Source: Thiovibrio sp964588325
Lineage (GTDB): Bacteria > Desulfobacterota > Desulfobulbia > Desulfobulbales > Desulfurivibrionaceae
Assembly: GCA_964588325.1 (NCBI GenBank)
Contig: CAZPOR010000007.1
Span: 1-64,000 of the forward strand
Reading direction: 5' to 3'
DNA: 64,000 nucleotides
In this document: positions 50,938 through 60,412 of the stretch, piece by piece
Position numbering within the stretch: position 1 is the stretch's first letter
Layout: each line of letters begins with the position of its first letter
Notes under the pieces: generated by a model
What the model saw: only the letters and a program-made list of their open reading frames with translations
What the model was told of the DNA's origin: nothing
The model's database searches: none
Made by a program: the position numbers and the translations under genes

Positions 50938-52088
50938 TAAGCCTGCGCCCCACGCTCCTGGGCTTCGGCAAGGGCCGGGCCGATGGCCGCGACAATCTTG
51001 AGGGGTGAAATCCCCGGCTGCACCTCGATCCCCACCGACAGCTCCGGCCCTGGAATAATCAGCATCTGTTCGCCTTTTTCCTGGGTGAGAATAATATGAG
51101 AGGGCAACTCGGCATAGCCGAGAATTCCCCGGATCTTATCCGCGGCCACGGCAACATAGGTGACAAAGGGCTTGAACTCCTTGTTGTCGATGTTTCGTTG
51201 CAGCTTGGCGGTTCCGTCCTTGGCGACAAGAACCATCCGGTTGACGCCCTGGGCACCGCTCAGTGTTTCCTCAAGAGTAGCCTTGCCCCCCTGGGACAGG
51301 GCCTGGGCCATGGCGGCAGTGGAGGGCGGCGCGGGCGCCGTGGCGAAATCCAGATCGTCCAGTTGGGCAAATTCATCGTCCGCCTCTTCCGGCAAGCCCG
51401 CGTCCTGAACCGGCTGATCGCCCCGTTCGTCGCTCAAGCGGGCGCCTTCGATGAGAATAAAGCCCAGGGGAGCGTCGATGGTCTGTTTCCGGTTCCGGCA
51501 GAAGTTGTGAATTTCGATCTCGGCCTGATCCCAACTGATGATCTCAAAGGCGGCGTCAAGTCCGGCAAGAGGCTCGGCATAGGCATTGATCAGGCTGCCG
51601 TTTTTGAAAAACAGCAGACCGACACGCTTTCCAGCCCTTGCCATGATGGTGCAGGTTTTCCGGTCAAGTTCAAGGAGCTGCAGGAAAGAGGACAGCGACA
51701 CGCCGGACACTTGCCCCTTGGCGCCCGCGGCCAGGCCATCCTTGATTTTTTGCAGGAGCAGCTCGAAATCAACCGGTTTTTCGATGTACTGAAAGGCCCC
51801 CAGATCCATGAGCCGGTCTTCCATCTCCGGGGTGCCGAAGGCGGTCATGGCAATGATCGGCACGGAATTCTTCAGCCGGCTCATCCGGCTGACCAGCTCA
51901 AACCCGTCCATTTCCGGCATCTTCAGGTCGGTGACCACCAGATCAACCGGGTGCGCGGCAAGGACCGCCAACGCCTCCTTCCCATTGCCCGCGGTAACGA
52001 CCTCGAACGAATCGGCCCGTTCCCGGCACATGTCCTGCAAACTGAGCAAAAACCCATGGTCGTCGTCAACAACCAGTACTTTTTTCAT
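50937..52088 (-). CDS. Response regulator with DUF4388 (PATAN) and roadblock-like domains
   Basis: 383 residues. The REC domain (1-120) has VDDD near the N-terminus, the phospho-acceptor in VVTDLKMPEMDG (Asp about residue 53), TAF, and the conserved lysine in YIEKPVDF. The DUF4388/PATAN domain (about 130-215, SLSSFLQLLELDRKTCTI, GLLFFKNGSLINAYAE) follows. The C-terminal 110 residues (VLVAKDGTAKLQRNIDNKEF, ILTQEKGEQMLIIPG) resemble a roadblock domain, which may dock onto MglA. The arrangement is common in Deltaproteobacterial motility operons. It is 41 bases downstream of the PilB-like gene. Confidence 0.85.
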   Translation of the reverse strand: MKKVLVVDDDHGFLLSLQDMCRERADSFEVVTAGNGKEALAVLAAHPVDLVVTDLKMPEMDGFELVSRMSRLKNSVPIIAMTAFGTPEMEDRLMDLGAFQYIEKPVDFELLLQKIKDGLAAGAKGQVSGVSLSSFLQLLELDRKTCTIMARAGKRVGLLFFKNGSLINAYAEPLAGLDAAFEIISWDQAEIEIHNFCRNRKQTIDAPLGFILIEGARLSDERGDQPVQDAGLPEEADDEFAQLDDLDFATAPAPPSTAAMAQALSQGGKATLEETLSGAQGVNRMVLVAKDGTAKLQRNIDNKEFKPFVTYVAVAADKIRGILGYAELPSHIILTQEKGEQMLIIPGPELSVGIEVQPGISPLKIVAAIGPALAEAQERGAQA

Positions 52089-52129
52089 GGAACCCGCCTC
52101 TGTTGCAATACGATTAATGTTTCAGCACA

Positions 52130-54472
52130 TCATTTGATGCAAGCCGCCCGAACCTGCAAAAGGTCGGTCTGCCCCGCCATCACCTTGCGGATGCCATCCT
52201 GCTTGAGGGTCAGCATGCCGGCCCGCATCGCCTCATCCCTGATTTCCACGATGGGGCTGTTTTTTACGATGAGAAGCTTCAGCGAATCGTTGACCGTGAG
52301 CAGCTCATGGATGGCAAGCCGCCCGAGATAGCCGCTTTTTTTGCACTTGTCGCAGCCCTTCGGCCTGTATAGAGTGGCCCGGTCGATTTCCGCCATGGTC
52401 AGCGGACTTAGGGGGTGCGCCCCGTATTCGGCAAGAATCAGCTCCTTTTCCGTCGCCTCGGGGACATACGCCTCCCGGCAATGGGGACACAACCGCCGCA
52501 CCAGCCGCTGGGCCAGGATGCCGAGCAGCGAATCGGAAAAATTAAAGGGATCGATCCCCATGCCCAAAAGCCGGGTAACGGTTTCCGGGGCGGAGTTGGT
52601 ATGGAGCGTCGAAAAAACCAGATGCCCGGTGAGCGCCGCTTCGATAACGGTTTCTGCGGTTTCCTGATCCCGGGTTTCGCCGACCATGATAATGTCGGGG
52701 TCGGCCCGCAAAAAGGCCTTCAATATCTTGGCGAAATCAAGGCCGATCTTGTTTTCCACCTGCACCTGCCGCAACCCGTCCTGGACGATTTCCACCGGAT
52801 CCTCAACGGTCCAGATCTTTTTTTCCGGCCGGTTGACGTAGTTCAAGGCGCTATGCAGGGTGGTGGTCTTGCCGGAACCGGTGGGGCCGACCACCAGGAT
52901 CAGGCCGTAGGGCAGATCGAGAAGCCGGCGCAGCTCCGTGAGATTTCCTGCGGACAGACCCATTTTTTCCAAAGGCAGGGCAGAGCCGGCGGCGAGAATA
53001 CGCAGCACCATATCCTCATTGCCGCCGTGGGTGGGCAACGAGGCGACCCGAAGCTCGATCTTGCCCCGCCGGGTTTTGAACTTGATCTTGCCGTCCTGGG
53101 GCAGCCGCCTCTCGGAGATGTCGAGCTTGGCCAGAATCTTCAGCCGGGAAATCAGGGGCCGTTTATAGGTGAAGGGGATATTTTTATAATGCGAACAGAC
53201 GCCGTCAACGCGGAAACGGACCGAGGTTCCCTTTTTGCCGGGCAGCGATTCGATGTGGATATCGGAAGCGTTGCGGGCCACGGCATCCTCGATGATCTTG
53301 TTGGCCATCTGCACCACAACCCCATCGGCGGCGCTGCCGACCTCGTCCTCGTCATCAGACTTCCCGTCTGATTCCTCGACAATCTCAAGTTCTTCGAAAA
53401 CATTCTGCGAACCCTCTCCCAGGGCGTATTTCCCGTAAAAAAAATCGATGAACCTGTTGATATCGTCCTTGAGTCCCACGGCAAAGCGGAAGGCGGCGCC
53501 CTGGAGAACGGCGCGGATATTATCCTGCTTTCCGAGGTCGCGGGGATTGTCGGTCAGCACAACAATGCGGCCATTTTCCTGACCGATGGGGATAAAAACA
53601 TTGGCCCGGAAATAGCTTTCCTTGGCGCCCTGGATACAGGCGGGCGCCTCCGGCGCTTCCGTTTCAACAAACTCCACAAACGGACAGCCGTAATATTCGC
53701 TAAGCGATGCGCCAAGCTGTTTTCGGTCAATGCCGAAATCACCCAACAAGGCGCTGTCCAATGTTTTATTGTGCTGCCGGGCCTTGACCCGGGCCGCATC
53801 AAACTGGTCCGGGGTCAGAAGCTTGTTGCGGATCAGACCGTAAAACTGGCCATATTTGGTCGCGCTCTGGGAGAGGGTCGCCAACCGCTGGGCGGCGTTG
53901 CGATAGGCCGGGTCAAGGGCGACCATTTCTTCCAGGGTTTTGATCGTGGAAGCGGTGGAACCGGTGCTTTCATAGGTAAGCGCAAGCTGGTCGAGAAGCT
54001 GAAGACGTTCGATCTTTCGTTCGAATCCGCCTTTCTTGCTCGCCGCGGCTTCAAAGTGCTCGATGGCTTCAAAGGGTTTATCAAGCTGGAGGCAGCACAC
54101 CCCGATCCGGGCATGGACCGCCGCCGGCCTGTACCCGGCGGCAAGCAACCCCCGCAATTCCTCGCCGGCCTCGCGGTAAAACCCTGCCACCATCAACCCC
54201 TGGCAGTTTTCGAAACGATCCGCCTCGGACAACTTACTGGCGGAAGCGGACGAGGCGGCGCCGGATGCGGCCATACCCCTTTCGGTTTGCAGGACAACGA
54301 GCCTTTCCTCGATCAAATCCCGCAGAATCGGATCATTGTCGCCGATTTCCAACAACAGCGACTCGCAGAGAGCCAAGGCTTCATCCATGAGTCCTTGCCC
54401 TGCGTAGAGATCTGCCTCGGCAAGTTTTGCTTCAATGGCTTCCTTGGCGGCCATGGTTGTTGTCATGCTCAT
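52130..54472 (-). CDS. GspE/PilB-family secretion or pilus ATPase
   Basis: 780 residues, longer than usual PilB (about 560). The N-terminal 180 residues are TPR-like (YRPAAVHARIGVCCLQLDKPFEAIEHF). Next is a GspE-N/MshEN domain (around 215-330, LTPDQFDAARVKARQHNKT; YYGCPFVEF). The ATPase core follows: Walker A GPTGSGKTTTL near residue 535, Asp box IIMVGETRDQETAETVIEA, Walker-B-type region, His box STLHTNSAPETVTRLLG, and a tetracysteine zinc site CPHC...CDKC. It powers type IV pilus extension or type II secretion. The neighbouring MglA suggests pilus or gliding control. It begins nine bases after the CheW-like gene. Confidence 0.9.
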   Translation of the reverse strand: MSMTTTMAAKEAIEAKLAEADLYAGQGLMDEALALCESLLLEIGDNDPILRDLIEERLVVLQTERGMAASGAASSASASKLSEADRFENCQGLMVAGFYREAGEELRGLLAAGYRPAAVHARIGVCCLQLDKPFEAIEHFEAAASKKGGFERKIERLQLLDQLALTYESTGSTASTIKTLEEMVALDPAYRNAAQRLATLSQSATKYGQFYGLIRNKLLTPDQFDAARVKARQHNKTLDSALLGDFGIDRKQLGASLSEYYGCPFVEFVETEAPEAPACIQGAKESYFRANVFIPIGQENGRIVVLTDNPRDLGKQDNIRAVLQGAAFRFAVGLKDDINRFIDFFYGKYALGEGSQNVFEELEIVEESDGKSDDEDEVGSAADGVVVQMANKIIEDAVARNASDIHIESLPGKKGTSVRFRVDGVCSHYKNIPFTYKRPLISRLKILAKLDISERRLPQDGKIKFKTRRGKIELRVASLPTHGGNEDMVLRILAAGSALPLEKMGLSAGNLTELRRLLDLPYGLILVVGPTGSGKTTTLHSALNYVNRPEKKIWTVEDPVEIVQDGLRQVQVENKIGLDFAKILKAFLRADPDIIMVGETRDQETAETVIEAALTGHLVFSTLHTNSAPETVTRLLGMGIDPFNFSDSLLGILAQRLVRRLCPHCREAYVPEATEKELILAEYGAHPLSPLTMAEIDRATLYRPKGCDKCKKSGYLGRLAIHELLTVNDSLKLLIVKNSPIVEIRDEAMRAGMLTLKQDGIRKVMAGQTDLLQVRAACIK

Positions 54473-54481
54473 GCCGGCCGG

Positions 54482-55903
54482 TTACACGCTCCTCATGGTT
54501 ATGACCGGCACGGAGTTCCCCTGCACCGTCAGAGTGCCGGCGACAAGGGTGCTGGGGTCGGCCAGAGGTTCCCAGCGGCCGGTGGAGGTGTCAAGCTGTT
54601 CGGTGGGTTTATCAAGCCAGAAGGCCATGCCGCTGTTCGCCTTGAAGACCACGAGCAGCGAATTGTCAGCCGTGGGCTCGCATGCTTCCTGACCCGAAAG
54701 GGTTGCCACCGGGATGGTCAACGTTTTCAGGATGGCCTCATCGAGAAAGCTTAACTCTCCTCTTACAACAAAACCGATCTTGCCAAAAAAACCGCGTTTG
54801 AGATTTTTTATGGGCAAAAAGGAACCGCATTTTCGGACCTTGCCTGCGGGTTTGTCCTCATAGACGATCTGGTCCGGAAGAAAAGCCACCATTCTCCCCC
54901 CCACATCGGCAAGCGCCACGGACGGCCAGGGGCAAGCCGTGGCCGTCACCGCCGGTTTTGCCGGCTCGGCCGGGACAACCGCGTCCGCCTGATAGTCATC
55001 GCCCAGCGCCTTGCGCAGATTTTGTTTTTGCCTTTCCAGCCGTTCGCGCAACTCGGTGTGGATGGCATGCAATTTTTCATAACCGGGCGTTTTGGCAAAC
55101 AGGTTTTCAACCGGAACAATGCGCTTGGCAATGCACTTGCCCAGGACAACAAGATGGGCATTCACCGCCTCAACCAGCGCCGTTGAGGGTCTGCCGCCGG
55201 ATGCGCCGAAAGCGGCGGGAAGTTCCGGCAAAAGGTCTTCGTCCATGGACGCGGACTGAGCCGGGGCGGGGGGAGCCTTGGCTGCGGAAGCTGAAGGGGC
55301 TGCCGCTGTTTTCGGCTCGATTCCGGCAACGCCTTGCGTCTTGGAGACAAGCTTGCTGTAATCCTTGGGAATGTTGGGAATGGCGGCGCGCAACTCGGAA
55401 AGGGTGGGATCCACCAGCGTTTGCTCGATAAGGGAGAGATCCTCGGCGCCTGCGGCGGCCCGCAAGGTTTGCAACCCTTCCTGCAAGGTTTTGGGGGCGG
55501 AGGTGGAAACATTGTGCGGGGCAATGGCCATGACCTCAAGCAGCCTGTCCATGAGCGCGAAAATTTCGGTCAAGGCGACAGCCTTGTCCACCTCGAAATT
55601 CCCCTGGATTTCCTTCAAGGCCTTCCGGGCTGTTTCTATATTGTCCGGAGAAATCTCCCAATCCAGCGAAAGCAGGGCTTCCTCGAAAGGGCTGAAGGCA
55701 TCGGCGCCATCGGCCGTCAGCAGGCTGGCCGGCAAGGGCGCAACCTTTTCCGGAGACGGGGCGGCCGGACCCGGGGAAACAGCTTTATCGGAAACCGGCG
55801 CTGCGGAAGCTTCCGGGCCTGCCCCCGCATGCGGGGCAAAAAGGGTGTCAATGGCGTCATCTATCTCGGCGTGAAAATCACGCCCGGAGGGACTGTCAGT
55901 CAT
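54482..55903 (-). CDS. Acidic linker protein with possible CheW-like C-terminus
   Basis: 473 residues. The start at 55903 has AGGAG ten bases upstream; an ATG at 55912 overlaps the site. The N-terminus is Ala/Pro-rich and disordered (to about 80). Helical segments follow (KALKEIQGNFEVDKAVALTEI, about 90-150), another disordered Ala/Pro stretch, and a coiled coil (ELRERLERQKQNLRKALGD). The last 130 residues contain a region similar to a CheW-like SH3 fold (LLVVFKANSGMAFWLDKPTE, GTLTVQGNSVPVITM). It could be a coupling or scaffold protein of the MglA/PilB module. The assignment is weak. Confidence 0.7.
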   Translation of the reverse strand: MTDSPSGRDFHAEIDDAIDTLFAPHAGAGPEASAAPVSDKAVSPGPAAPSPEKVAPLPASLLTADGADAFSPFEEALLSLDWEISPDNIETARKALKEIQGNFEVDKAVALTEIFALMDRLLEVMAIAPHNVSTSAPKTLQEGLQTLRAAAGAEDLSLIEQTLVDPTLSELRAAIPNIPKDYSKLVSKTQGVAGIEPKTAAAPSASAAKAPPAPAQSASMDEDLLPELPAAFGASGGRPSTALVEAVNAHLVVLGKCIAKRIVPVENLFAKTPGYEKLHAIHTELRERLERQKQNLRKALGDDYQADAVVPAEPAKPAVTATACPWPSVALADVGGRMVAFLPDQIVYEDKPAGKVRKCGSFLPIKNLKRGFFGKIGFVVRGELSFLDEAILKTLTIPVATLSGQEACEPTADNSLLVVFKANSGMAFWLDKPTEQLDTSTGRWEPLADPSTLVAGTLTVQGNSVPVITMRSV

Positions 55904-55953
55904 AAACTTCATTCTCCTTGAGAAATCGCCAGCCTCGGGACATCACGGCAGGC

Positions 55954-56574
55954 CTATTTTGTCTCATGCAGCAGATGCTTATTGGTGACATACCGCACGG
56001 TCTGTTTGCTGATTTCCCGCAAGGTTTCAAAAACCCCCATCCCCGTAACCGCCGAGGCCTCAAAGGTCTTCGCCTTGTAGACGCTGTTCAGGTCGGCGTC
56101 AAGCTCTTCCACGGTCAGGGTGGGGATCGGGGTGCCGACAAGGTCCCGCTTGTTATACTGGATAACCAGGGGAAGTTCTTCCAGGTTGAGGCCGTATTCC
56201 AAGAGGTTCGTCCGCAGGTCTTCCAGGCTTTCGATGTTTCTCTCCCTTCGCACCTGAAGCGGATCGGCCACGAACACCAGACCATCGGCCCCTTTGAGAA
56301 CAAGCTTGCGGGTGGCGGCATACATGACCTGGCCCGGCACGGTATAGAGCTGAATGCGGATATTGAACCCCCGGATCTTCCCCAGATTCAGGGGGAGAAG
56401 ATCGAAAAACAGGGTCCGGTCGCCCTTGGTTTCGATGGTCAGCATCTTGCCCCGGGCATTATCCGCCATGGAACTGTGCACCGTGAGCAAATTGGTCGTC
56501 TTCCCGCAGCGGCCCGGGCCGTAATAGACAATCTTGCAGTGAATTTCCTTCTTGCTGAGATCAATGAGCGCCAT
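55954..56574 (-). CDS. mglA: MglA-like Ras-family polarity GTPase
   Basis: 206 residues, close to Myxococcus MglA (195). P-loop YYGPGRCGKTTNL (about residues 17-29) with the C/G changes typical of MglA, switch region ETKGDRTLFFDLLPL (about 48-62), YTVPGQVMYAATRK (G3 altered, around 76-90), and NKRDL (G4, about 140). In Myxococcus MglA-GTP marks the leading pole and recruits motility machinery, and MglB (a roadblock GAP) resets it. The roadblock gene 56578-56973 directly upstream (gap three bases) is the likely partner, and the PilB-like ATPase is a likely output. Confidence 0.93.
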   Translation of the reverse strand: MALIDLSKKEIHCKIVYYGPGRCGKTTNLLTVHSSMADNARGKMLTIETKGDRTLFFDLLPLNLGKIRGFNIRIQLYTVPGQVMYAATRKLVLKGADGLVFVADPLQVRRERNIESLEDLRTNLLEYGLNLEELPLVIQYNKRDLVGTPIPTLTVEELDADLNSVYKAKTFEASAVTGMGVFETLREISKQTVRYVTNKHLLHETK

Positions 56575-56577
56575 TGG

Positions 56578-56973
56578 TCATCCTTCAAAAATGTGCAGAA
56601 GGGTGTCGGTCAGATCGGTCACCCGGCAGCGCACCAGACCGAGCGAGACATCCTCCCCGAAGATGGTGATGAGAATAAGCTCGTCGCCAATCCGGCCGAA
56701 ATGAATATTCCCGTTTTTCCCTTTATGAAAGAGCAGGGAAAAATCCTCCTCGCCGATCAATTTGGCGATCTGGGAGGTTGCCCCCAGATTGGCCGCGGCC
56801 AGCGCGGCCAGAGAAATGGCGTCGATCTCGTCGGAATCGTGCCCGCAATTGGACAGAATATTGCCTGCCCCATCAATGAGCAGGGCGGTGCGAACACCCG
56901 CCTGGATCAGCGACCCCTCTATGGCGTTCCTCGCTTTCTCCAGAATTTCCGCAGTCAGGATAAAATCTTGCAT
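56578..56973 (-). CDS. Roadblock/LC7-domain protein (MglB-like)
   Basis: 131 residues. A single roadblock/LC7 domain: ALLIDGAGNILSNCGHDS, AAANLGATSQIAKLIGEEDFS, and the strand LILITIFGEDVSLGLVR. MglB-type proteins are GAPs or scaffolds for MglA. The start at 56973 is supported by the short spacing and the domain's N-terminus; upstream ATGs add an unlike sequence. It is the first gene of the MglA operon and ends three bases before mglA. Confidence 0.9.
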   Translation of the reverse strand: MQDFILTAEILEKARNAIEGSLIQAGVRTALLIDGAGNILSNCGHDSDEIDAISLAALAAANLGATSQIAKLIGEEDFSLLFHKGKNGNIHFGRIGDELILITIFGEDVSLGLVRCRVTDLTDTLLHIFEG

Positions 56974-57323
56974 ATCCCGTTTTCTCCCATGGTGAGGGTT
57001 TGGGTGCTCCATCACAGCAAACAGGATAAGGTTGCCGCACACAGAGGGGCGAATCCCCTGCCGAGAGGGGCTTCAAAACCGGCTGAAACGCTGTGTTTCT
57101 GCTGAATTTCCGACACAACACGCTTCTATCGTCTACATGGAAAAAAAATCCGTGTCAAGCGGAAAAGGTGAATAAATCGGAAAGGAAGCCCCCTTGAACC
57201 CGCTGCCGTTTTTTTAGGCCGGCGCCCCCTTCTCTCCTTGTCGAACCTGCCGAAGATGGAGTATCGTATCGTTTTCGGAACGAGCAAGAAAGAATTTACA
57301 GGTTAGGCAACAAGGATATTCAC
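56974..57323. other. Divergent intergenic region between mglB and trpB
   Basis: 350 bases. It holds the unknown promoters of the MglA operon and trpBA. A GAGGGGCGAATCCCC segment with a nearby AGAGGGGC (about 57043-57070) can fold into a small hairpin. No ORF, repeat copy or trp leader peptide with tandem Trp codons was recognised. Confidence 0.5.
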
Positions 57324-58556
57324 ATGGACAAACCCGGATATTTTGGACAATGGGGCGGCGCCTATATCCCGGAAGTGTTGTACGAAACCTTCCGGGAGCT
57401 GCGGGAAGTCTACGCCAAGGCCAAGGCGGACCCGGCCTTCTGGCAGGAATACGTCACGCTCATGGGCTCGTACTCCTGCCGGCCCACTCCCCTCACCCAT
57501 GCCGAAAACCTGAGCCGCCACTTCGGCGGGGCACGGATCTTCATCAAGCGTGAGGATCTCAACCACACCGGGGCGCACAAGGCCAACAACGTCATGGGCC
57601 AGGGGTTGCTGGTCAAGCGCATGGGCAAGACCCGGGTGATCGCCGAAACCGGCGCCGGACAGCACGGGGTGGCCTGCGCCACCATGGCCGCCAAATTCGG
57701 CTTTGCCTGCACCATCTACATGGGCGAGGAAGATGTCCACCGCCAGCGGCCCAATGTTTTCTGGATGGAAAAACTCGGCGCCACCGTGGTGCCGGTGACC
57801 ACCGGCAGCCGCACCCTCAAGGACGCCATCAACGAGGCCTTCCGCGACTGGGTTTCCAACATGGACACCACCCATTATGTGATGGGCACGGTCTGCGGGC
57901 CGCATCCCTTTCCGGAGATGGTGGCCTGGTTCCAGTCCATCATCGGCCAGGAAGCGCGCACACAGATCCTCGCGGCCCACGGCACACTCCCGGCCCGGGT
58001 CTATGCCTGCGTGGGCGGCGGCTCCAACGCCATGGGCATTTTCCAGGGCTTTCTTGAAGATGCTGGGGTGGAACTGATCGGGGTGGAAGCGGGCGGCCTT
58101 GGTGTTGACACCGGCCAGCACGCGGCCCGGCTCGCCAGCCAGGATGCCTCGCCCGGCGTGGCCCAAGGGTACAAAACCATGTTTCTCCAGAATTCCGACG
58201 GCCAGATGCTCGATACCCATTCGGTGGCTGCCGGGCTTGATTACATCGGGGTCTCTCCCCTGCTCGCGGACCTGTGGGAAAAAGGACGGGTCCGCTTTGC
58301 CGCGGCCACCGACCAGGAGGTCATGGCCGCCTTGGATCTGACCATCAAAAAGGAAGGGATCATCCCGGCGCTCGAATCGACCCACGCCTTTGTCCAGGCC
58401 TTCAAGGAGGCGGAAGAGATGGAACGCGACCAGGCCATCATCATCAACCAGTCCGGCCGGGGCGACAAGGACATCTTCACCATTGCCCATGCCTTTAATG
58501 ACCCGTCATGGAAGGAGTTCATCCGGCAGAAGGGAGAAGAATATGCAACTCGCTGA
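57324..58556 (+). CDS. trpB: Tryptophan synthase beta chain
   Basis: 410 residues. PLP-dependent synthesis of tryptophan from indole and serine. GQWGGAYIPEVLYETF is the family's N-terminus, NHTGAHKANN carries the PLP lysine (about residue 88), ETGAGQHGVACA follows, and GGGSNAMG binds the PLP phosphate. It ends 14 bases inside trpA. Only trpB and trpA are here; other trp genes must be elsewhere. AAGGAT precedes the ATG. Confidence 0.95.
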   Translation: MDKPGYFGQWGGAYIPEVLYETFRELREVYAKAKADPAFWQEYVTLMGSYSCRPTPLTHAENLSRHFGGARIFIKREDLNHTGAHKANNVMGQGLLVKRMGKTRVIAETGAGQHGVACATMAAKFGFACTIYMGEEDVHRQRPNVFWMEKLGATVVPVTTGSRTLKDAINEAFRDWVSNMDTTHYVMGTVCGPHPFPEMVAWFQSIIGQEARTQILAAHGTLPARVYACVGGGSNAMGIFQGFLEDAGVELIGVEAGGLGVDTGQHAARLASQDASPGVAQGYKTMFLQNSDGQMLDTHSVAAGLDYIGVSPLLADLWEKGRVRFAAATDQEVMAALDLTIKKEGIIPALESTHAFVQAFKEAEEMERDQAIIINQSGRGDKDIFTIAHAFNDPSWKEFIRQKGEEYATR

Positions 58557-59307
58557 CCAACTGAGGCACGCCCGGAGCACAAAAGAGATTCTGCTCATGA
58601 CCCATCTGGTCCTGGGCTATCCCTCCTTTGGGGTGAACCGCGAGGTGATCCGCCAGATGGTGGAAAACGGGGTGGAGGTGATCGAACTCCAGATCCCCTT
58701 TTCCGAGCCCATGGCCGACGGCCCCATGATCATCAAGGCCAACCAGGAAGCCCTCGCGGGCGGGACCACGGTTGCGGACTGCCTCGCCTTTGCCGCGGAG
58801 ATGGCCGCACAATACGATATCCCCTTCCTGTTCATGACCTACTACAACATCCTCTTCAAATACGGGGTGGAGGAATTCCTGCGCAAGGCCAAGGAAATCG
58901 GGATCAGGGGATTCATCATCCCCGATCTGCCGCCCGAGGAGGGCGCGGAGTATCTCCGGCTGGCCAAGGAATTTGGCCTTGCCCCGATCCAGATCTTCGC
59001 CCCCACCTCCACCGGGGAACGGATGCGGGAGCTGGCCGGGCATGGAGATGGATTCATTTACTGCGTGGCCCGGAGGGGCGTCACCGGCAGCAAGACCGAA
59101 TTCGACGCCTCCTTCGATGAGTACCTGGCCCGCTGCCGCAGAGCCACGGGCCTGCCGCTCGCCGTGGGCTTCGGCATCAGCAACAGGGACGACGTACGCA
59201 TCCTGACCGGCAAGGCGGACCTGGCGGTGATCGGCACCGCCACCATCAGGCTGGTGGAAGAAAAAGGTCCGGAGGCAGTGGGGCCTTTTATTGCAGGGCT
59301 CCGCTAA
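58543..59307 (+). CDS. trpA: Tryptophan synthase alpha chain
   Basis: 254 residues. It cleaves indoleglycerol phosphate to indole. The catalytic Glu and Asp lie in VIELQIPFSEPMADGP (canonical ELGxPFSDPxADGP); both acids are retained but G-to-Q and D-to-E substitutions are visible. FIIPDLPPEEG and YCVARRGVTGSK are the other blocks. The ATG at 58543 overlaps the trpB stop by 14 bases with GGGAGAAGA upstream. A PAS-LuxR gene starts immediately after its stop. Confidence 0.95.
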   Translation: MQLADQLRHARSTKEILLMTHLVLGYPSFGVNREVIRQMVENGVEVIELQIPFSEPMADGPMIIKANQEALAGGTTVADCLAFAAEMAAQYDIPFLFMTYYNILFKYGVEEFLRKAKEIGIRGFIIPDLPPEEGAEYLRLAKEFGLAPIQIFAPTSTGERMRELAGHGDGFIYCVARRGVTGSKTEFDASFDEYLARCRRATGLPLAVGFGISNRDDVRILTGKADLAVIGTATIRLVEEKGPEAVGPFIAGLR

Positions 59308-60159
59308 ATGACGAAGGCAGAAGCGCCATCCGGCGCGGGGCTGGCCGATGAGACCGCGCGCTTCCATGAACTTGCCACCCAAAGCCTCGAATGGGTTTGG
59401 GAGACAGACACCCAGGGAAATTTGACCTATTGCGCGCCAAGCTGCAAGGCCCTCTATGGCTATGAACCCCATGAACTTGCGGGCCGCGACATCATCGAAA
59501 CCCTCATTCTTCCGGAGGACCGGGAAGAACAGCGGAAAATCATCGAAGAGATCCGCCTGAGCAAAAAACCCAGCAAGGGAATCCGGGGACGGGCGACGCG
59601 CAACAACGGGACGGTTATCCCCATCGAAACCCATTACCTGCCCGTGCTGGCAGGAAAAAAAGTGACGGGCTTCCGCGGCATGAGCCGGGACATCAGCGAA
59701 GTGTTGCTCCTGGAGCTTCGCCTCAAACAGAAGGCCAGGGAGCTCACCGAGGTCAACAACGCCCTCAGCCTTCTCCTGCACCAAAGCGCCGAGGCCAGCG
59801 CCGAGCATGAACGGAGGATCCACGACAATTTGCAGCGCCTGGTCCTGCCCTATCTGGAAAAAATCCAAGACCGCTGCAAGGACGAGGAACTCGCCCTCTA
59901 CCTCCGGGTGGCCGCGGCAAATCTGGAAAAAATAACCTCCACCTTCTGCTTGACACTCTCGGCCAGACTCAAGGGACTCACCCCCCGGGAACTGGAGGTC
60001 GCGGAGCTCATCAAACAAGGGCGATCAACCAAGCAAGTCGCTGCCATCCTTGATCTCTCCTGCCGGACGGTGGAATTCTACCGCGACCAGCTCCGGGTCA
60101 AACTCGGCATAAAAAGCAAAAAAACCAACCTGCGCTCCTATCTTTCCTCCCTTGCCTGA
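59308..60159 (+). CDS. PAS-LuxR-type transcription regulator
   Basis: 283 residues. A PAS domain (about 15-135, ATQSLEWVWETDTQGNLTYC; GFRGMSRDISE) is followed by a coiled coil and a C-terminal LuxR helix-turn-helix (LTPRELEVAELIKQGRSTKQ with CRTVEFYRDQLRVKLGI). It starts directly at the base after the trpA stop, so it is translationally linked to trpBA, an unusual partner. It probably senses a small ligand or redox signal in the cytosol. The two HTH halves are intact. Confidence 0.9.
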   Translation: MTKAEAPSGAGLADETARFHELATQSLEWVWETDTQGNLTYCAPSCKALYGYEPHELAGRDIIETLILPEDREEQRKIIEEIRLSKKPSKGIRGRATRNNGTVIPIETHYLPVLAGKKVTGFRGMSRDISEVLLLELRLKQKARELTEVNNALSLLLHQSAEASAEHERRIHDNLQRLVLPYLEKIQDRCKDEELALYLRVAAANLEKITSTFCLTLSARLKGLTPRELEVAELIKQGRSTKQVAAILDLSCRTVEFYRDQLRVKLGIKSKKTNLRSYLSSLA

Positions 60160-60412
60160 AGGGCCTCCACCCAAACCCCGTATTTTTTCCGTATTGCCAT
60201 TGGCGCCCAACTCCATTATTAGCAAACTTCCAGTACGCTTAATTTATGCTATTCTCTGTGATATACGCTGTATTGATCTGCCACTTTACCGGGGGGAACG
60301 GTGTCAGAAAAAACGCGGATCTTGCCTGTTTTTTTCTCTCGCATGCCGCCTTTTTCTCAACTTTCCCGCCGTGCATGCCACGGTACGCAGAAAAACAACA
60401 GGAGCGTATAGT

